Source of the DNA: an uncultured Desulfobacter sp.
GTDB taxonomy: Bacteria; Desulfobacterota; Desulfobacteria; Desulfobacterales; Desulfobacteraceae
DNA: 64,000 nt
Direction: 5' to 3'
Assembly: GCF_963677125.1 (NCBI RefSeq)
Contig: NZ_OY781882.1
Location: 4,672,501 to 4,736,500 of the forward strand
The first letter of the stretch is position 1; each line of letters starts with the position of its first letter. The translations under genes were made by a program, and so were the position numbers. The notes below the pieces were generated by a model. The model was not told the origin of the DNA and did not search any database. It worked only from the letters and a program-made list of their open reading frames with translations. Of the stretch, positions 61,265 to 64,000 are shown one piece after another.

Positions 61265-61342
61265 GTCCCCATCGTCTAGCCCGGTCCAGGACACAGGCCT
61301 TTCACGCCTGCGACAGGGGTTCGAATCCCCTTGGGGACGCCA
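61265..61342 (+). tRNA. tRNA-Glu (UUC)
   Basis: A 78-base cloverleaf with encoded CCA. Acceptor GTCCCCA pairs with TGGGGAC; the anticodon stem CAGGC/GCCTG encloses CTTTCAC (anticodon TTC); the T-arm loop TTCGAAT lies between AGGGG and CCCCT. It is 24 bases after tRNA-Lys, so both share a transcript. Confidence 0.97.
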
Positions 61343-61351
61343 CTTAAAGAT

Positions 61352-61384
61352 AAAGGCTCTCAGCATTTTGCTGAGAGCCTTTTT
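61352..61384 (+). terminator. Terminator of the tRNA operon
   Basis: AAAGGCTCTCAGCA (61352-61365) pairs perfectly with TGCTGAGAGCCTTT (61369-61382) around a three-base loop and runs into T residues. Confidence 0.95.
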
Positions 61385-61523
61385 GCGTCGCGGATACAAA
61401 AAGAATTAGGGGGGTATCACTCGCAGATCTTTTTGTCTTAAAGGGAACAAGGGCTCCTGGTCCTGCACAGATGGTATTCGCGTTTATGATTCGTTTGATA
61501 AATTATCAGGTGCGAGGGGCTTT

Positions 61524-62255
61524 TTATGTAACCTTGGGGGTATTTAAAAGATATTTTTTTCTCTCCACTTTCACAAGACCGAGAAGGGCTGTTCCAAAAA
61601 GAAAGAAGGATCCCGGAACTGGGGTAATAATGAAGGCCATACTACCGTTGATAGGCGTAACTGTACCGTTCTCAAAAATCAGGGCAGATGCGCCAAAGGA
61701 GTTTTCTGAATTGACAAAACCAAAAGAACCATTTTCGGTTTCAACCGCCATTGCTAACCAGTATGTCTCCCCTTCTATTTGATTAAAACACGGAGAATTG
61801 TCAGTTGTGGTATCAACTATATAAATAGTCTTACTGTCAATACTTTCGGTAGAAAGAGCAGAAACAGATGAAGCCCCGGTAACTTCAGTCACGGTATATT
61901 CAGTAACAGTAAACGCTTTCGTGTAGTCACTGTTGTCAAAAACATAGTTCCATAATTCGTCGTCTCCAGGAGAGCCGTCATTATCTGCATAAATTTTAAT
62001 ACTTATGCTGCTAATAGTGCCAACTATGTTGTTCTCCCACACACCCCAGAAGTGGTATTCAGTAGAAATACTGGCGGATGCTGTCCAGTCATCCATAACA
62101 TACCCTTCGGTATAAATTACAGTTCCATCTCTATCCGGTTCCATGGGCTGAGTCATCACAGTGTTATCTCCAGAGTGCCAAGTGATAATACCTTCTGCAA
62201 AACCTGTGGAGCAACTTAAAATTACAAACAATACTGGCAATAAAATCTTTTTCAT
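61524..62255 (-). CDS. Secreted protein with atypical PEP-CTERM-like anchor
   Basis: The 243-residue product has a signal peptide (about 1-20), a beta-rich middle (WTASASISTEYHFWG, IKIYADNDGSPGDDELW) and a C-terminal VPGSFFLFGTALLGLV helix followed by KVERKKY. This is the layout of PEP-CTERM proteins, but the P-E-P triplet is absent and the tail extends another nine residues, so sorting is not certain. No exosortase is nearby. The function is unknown; an extracellular polymer-binding role is possible. Confidence 0.7.
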   Translation of the reverse strand: MKKILLPVLFVILSCSTGFAEGIITWHSGDNTVMTQPMEPDRDGTVIYTEGYVMDDWTASASISTEYHFWGVWENNIVGTISSISIKIYADNDGSPGDDELWNYVFDNSDYTKAFTVTEYTVTEVTGASSVSALSTESIDSKTIYIVDTTTDNSPCFNQIEGETYWLAMAVETENGSFGFVNSENSFGASALIFENGTVTPINGSMAFIITPVPGSFFLFGTALLGLVKVERKKYLLNTPKVT

Positions 62256-62950
62256 TTCTTCTCCTTTTGATCATCCTTTAAAGCAATTATAAGTCAGAAT
62301 TCAGTCTGTTGTTAAATTTAATGCGTACATTTTGCCGGAAACATTTTACAGCTTGGTTCTGCAGACGAAAACGATTACGGTGCTCCCGTGGTTTGAAGGA
62401 ATCGAGCACTTCGATATTTCGAATACGTTGCCATTTTCACTATACTTTACGCCAAAAATATGCAGAGAAGTCAATATAAAAGATTATCCATTGAAAGAAT
62501 TAATTTTCCTCTAATTATTCCCTAAAAAACACCTATGATTTAGCATTATTGGGCTGGCGTTCGCCTTTGTCAGCCCCCTGGTCTAAACGGCCACCGTCTT
62601 GCAGACGGTGGCCGTTTAGTCTCCTGGATTTTGATTTTACAGGGCATTATTTCGATCTGTTATTGAGGGGGGCGATACCTAAAATTGGGGCAGGTTAAAT
62701 CCAAGAGGCTGAGTCGAGGACAACTTGTCTGAAAAAGGCAGTTTTTAAGGTGAAGGGCCACAGGAATTTTTCCGTACCTTAAACTGAGATGGATGTCGGT
62801 AAGGTGAGTGGGCTTTTCAAACTTGCTTGCTTGATTCACCGACTTCATTCTCGGAGGAGTTTAGGCGTTTCAATTTCACAGAAGGGTGAAGCTTCCTATG
62901 ACTTCAATCATTCTTGGCGGACACAAAATGCTATGAATTTTGTTGTCTTT
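62256..62950. other. Intergenic region with long perfect hairpin
   Basis: Two open frames (62332-62514 plus, 62660-62848 minus) show no recognisable product. A weak sigma-54-like site CGGCAAAATGTACGCA lies at 62322-62337 on the minus strand, with correct spacing but poor -12 match. The main feature is the hairpin at 62583-62619. Confidence 0.5.
62583..62619. repeat. 17 bp perfect hairpin
   Basis: CTAAACGGCCACCGTCT (62583-62599) and AGACGGTGGCCGTTTAG (62603-62619) are perfect inverted repeats around a three-base loop. No T tract follows on either strand, so it is not a classic terminator. It could cap the 3' end of the sulfotransferase transcript or be an insertion scar. Confidence 0.6.
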
Positions 62951-63808
62951 TTATGGTTCATAACGAAGTTCTCGCATCACCTCATGAGCGTCCCTGGTAA
63001 CTTCCTTCCAAATTTCAGGGGTCAGATGATTTTTATAATCGCCTGAAACGCCTTTTCTGAAAAAACTTGTTCGATCCTCGTTGCCTGCTTCTCTACCCTG
63101 GGCAAGTTTGTCAAACCGATTTTGGTCAATCACTCTTGCTACTTCTGCCCGGTCTGTGGGGACGCCAATGAAGGTAAATACAGATGCCATAGTGGGAATT
63201 GCGTCCAAAAGAAGGTCTTCATATCGGACCCAGATTAATTGATTGTCAGCACCTTTGAATTCATGGCTTAAGTTCAGAATGCAGGTGTTCCAGTTTGTGG
63301 CAACGGTTTGGGCCCATGCGGCAAGATCCCCTCCTGATCTTTCATGAAAATTAGTTTCCACCCTTAAATTATGAAACCAGCTTGAAACCGCAATATCTTT
63401 GGGATTTCGTACAATGCAGATGAATTTAGCTTCAGGGAACAGTTTTTTATATAGCCCGGCTTGGTTTATGATTGCATTGTCTTTGGTACCTGCAGCAATA
63501 ACTGGTAGTCTGGATGTTTGGGGTTTTGATAGGGCTTGAGTTACAAGAAACTTGAAACAGTTTAGTACATCATCTTGATTATAGTAAAATATTTCCTTTT
63601 GTTGGGCTGTCTTTTTGTTTGTCTCGTCTAAAAGGTTGTTATAACTCTTGAGGAAGTTTGGTAGCCCATTTAATATTGCAGAGAATTTATCCTCAGGTCG
63701 GCAGAAAATATTTTGATGGGTATTGAGTAGCATTTGCATCCACGTTGTGCCGGATTTGGGAACGCCTGTGATAAAAAAAAAAGAGGGTGGTCTGTTATTC
63801 TGATCCAT
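62951..63808 (-). CDS. Sulfotransferase family protein
   Basis: The 285-residue product is a PAPS-dependent sulfotransferase. The 5'-phosphosulfate loop GVPKSGTTWMQ lies at 15-25, the 3'-phosphate motif CIVRNPKDIAVSSW near 132, and the late RKGVSGDYKNHLT motif near 260 also fits. It would sulfate a surface polysaccharide, protein or small molecule; the acceptor is unknown. It is last on the window's minus strand and its promoter region contains no clear signal. Confidence 0.85.
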   Translation of the reverse strand: MDQNNRPPSFFFITGVPKSGTTWMQMLLNTHQNIFCRPEDKFSAILNGLPNFLKSYNNLLDETNKKTAQQKEIFYYNQDDVLNCFKFLVTQALSKPQTSRLPVIAAGTKDNAIINQAGLYKKLFPEAKFICIVRNPKDIAVSSWFHNLRVETNFHERSGGDLAAWAQTVATNWNTCILNLSHEFKGADNQLIWVRYEDLLLDAIPTMASVFTFIGVPTDRAEVARVIDQNRFDKLAQGREAGNEDRTSFFRKGVSGDYKNHLTPEIWKEVTRDAHEVMRELRYEP

Positions 63809-64000
63809 TACTTACTCGTCGCCTCACATATTTTTTGATACTGTTTTTAGATCTGACGGATTGTCTAAACACTGAATGTCTCTTAATTAGTAAGGAACAA
63901 TGTTTCTGTCAAGAGACAAAAGAGACAACGATTTAAAATTGTAATTTTTTAACTTATTCCTTTGATTTAAACAATACCACATAATTATAAGGGCCGAGTT
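63809..64000. other. Right-end intergenic sequence
   Basis: AT-rich sequence with no recognisable gene or repeat; it contains the upstream region of the sulfotransferase gene. Confidence 0.4.

Noticed and set aside
61165..61342. tRNA genes as integration site of a genomic island.
   Set aside because: No integrase and no repeated tRNA 3' end were seen nearby.
62660..62848. A 62-codon minus-strand frame that looked like a possible transposase end.
   Set aside because: No motif, inverted repeats or partner frame support an insertion sequence.
1..64000. CRISPR array or cas genes.
   Set aside because: No regularly spaced direct repeats of 25-40 bases and no Cas-like products were found.

Overview
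The window looks like chromosomal DNA of an anaerobic, flagellated Desulfobacterota bacterium, most likely a Desulfobacter-like member of the Desulfobacteraceae. The hints are a single-chain [4Fe-4S] class I fumarase, a five-haem cytochrome c, long-form HisG, several sigma-54 activators with sigma-54 type promoters, PEP-CTERM envelope proteins and palindromic intergenic repeats. The assignment is inferred from gene content and was not tested by a search. Coding density is ordinary and genes lie on both strands. No CRISPR array, complete insertion sequence or prophage was seen.

Layout. 0.6-6.2 kb holds fumarase, a RibD-like reductase, a multihaem cytochrome, an MntP-type Mn exporter and an orphan DNA methyltransferase. 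6.4-13.5 kb holds a PEP-CTERM protein, thiol peroxidase, an AsmA-like protein, a DUF4197 protein, a beta-CASP ribonuclease and an ABM-domain protein. 14-16 kb is a repeat-rich PEP-CTERM protein. 16.1-32 kb is a motility and signalling block read on the minus strand: HD-GYP response regulator, PilZ, CheX, CheY and a FleQ/FlrA-like activator, then a TPR envelope protein and an NtrC-like activator, then flgB-flgC-fliE-fliF-fliG-fliH-fliI-fliJ-motE. 32-46 kb is metabolic and regulatory: Lrp plus a LysA-like decarboxylase, a CoA-transferase/GNAT fusion, two tRNA-dihydrouridine synthases, PutP, an old-yellow-enzyme oxidoreductase with its PAS/sigma-54 regulator, a UspA protein and QueF. 48-52.5 kb is a compact hisI-hisG-aminotransferase-ysxC-era operon. 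52.6-55.7 kb is an unusual cassette: a cytoplasmic solute-binding-like protein, a metallochaperone-like GTPase and an ABC ATPase, with no permease and a sigma-54 type promoter. 56-64 kb holds PBP1A, a decayed neuB-like gene joined to an inverted gene remnant, a TPR/glycosyltransferase-like protein, tRNA-Lys and tRNA-Glu, a third PEP-CTERM protein and a sulfotransferase.

How it fits together. Six sites with the GG-N10-GC spacing of sigma-54 promoters lie in front of the flagellar operon, the TPR/activator operon, two PEP-CTERM genes, a 28-residue membrane peptide gene and the permease-less cassette. Three sigma-54 activators are encoded nearby. Motility and c-di-GMP genes (CheY, CheX, PilZ, HD-GYP, FleQ-like) are physically joined. 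The main non-coding signals are a 145 bp near-perfect-length palindrome after the AsmA gene, a second palindromic family (two copies) and a third dispersed repeat family (four copies).
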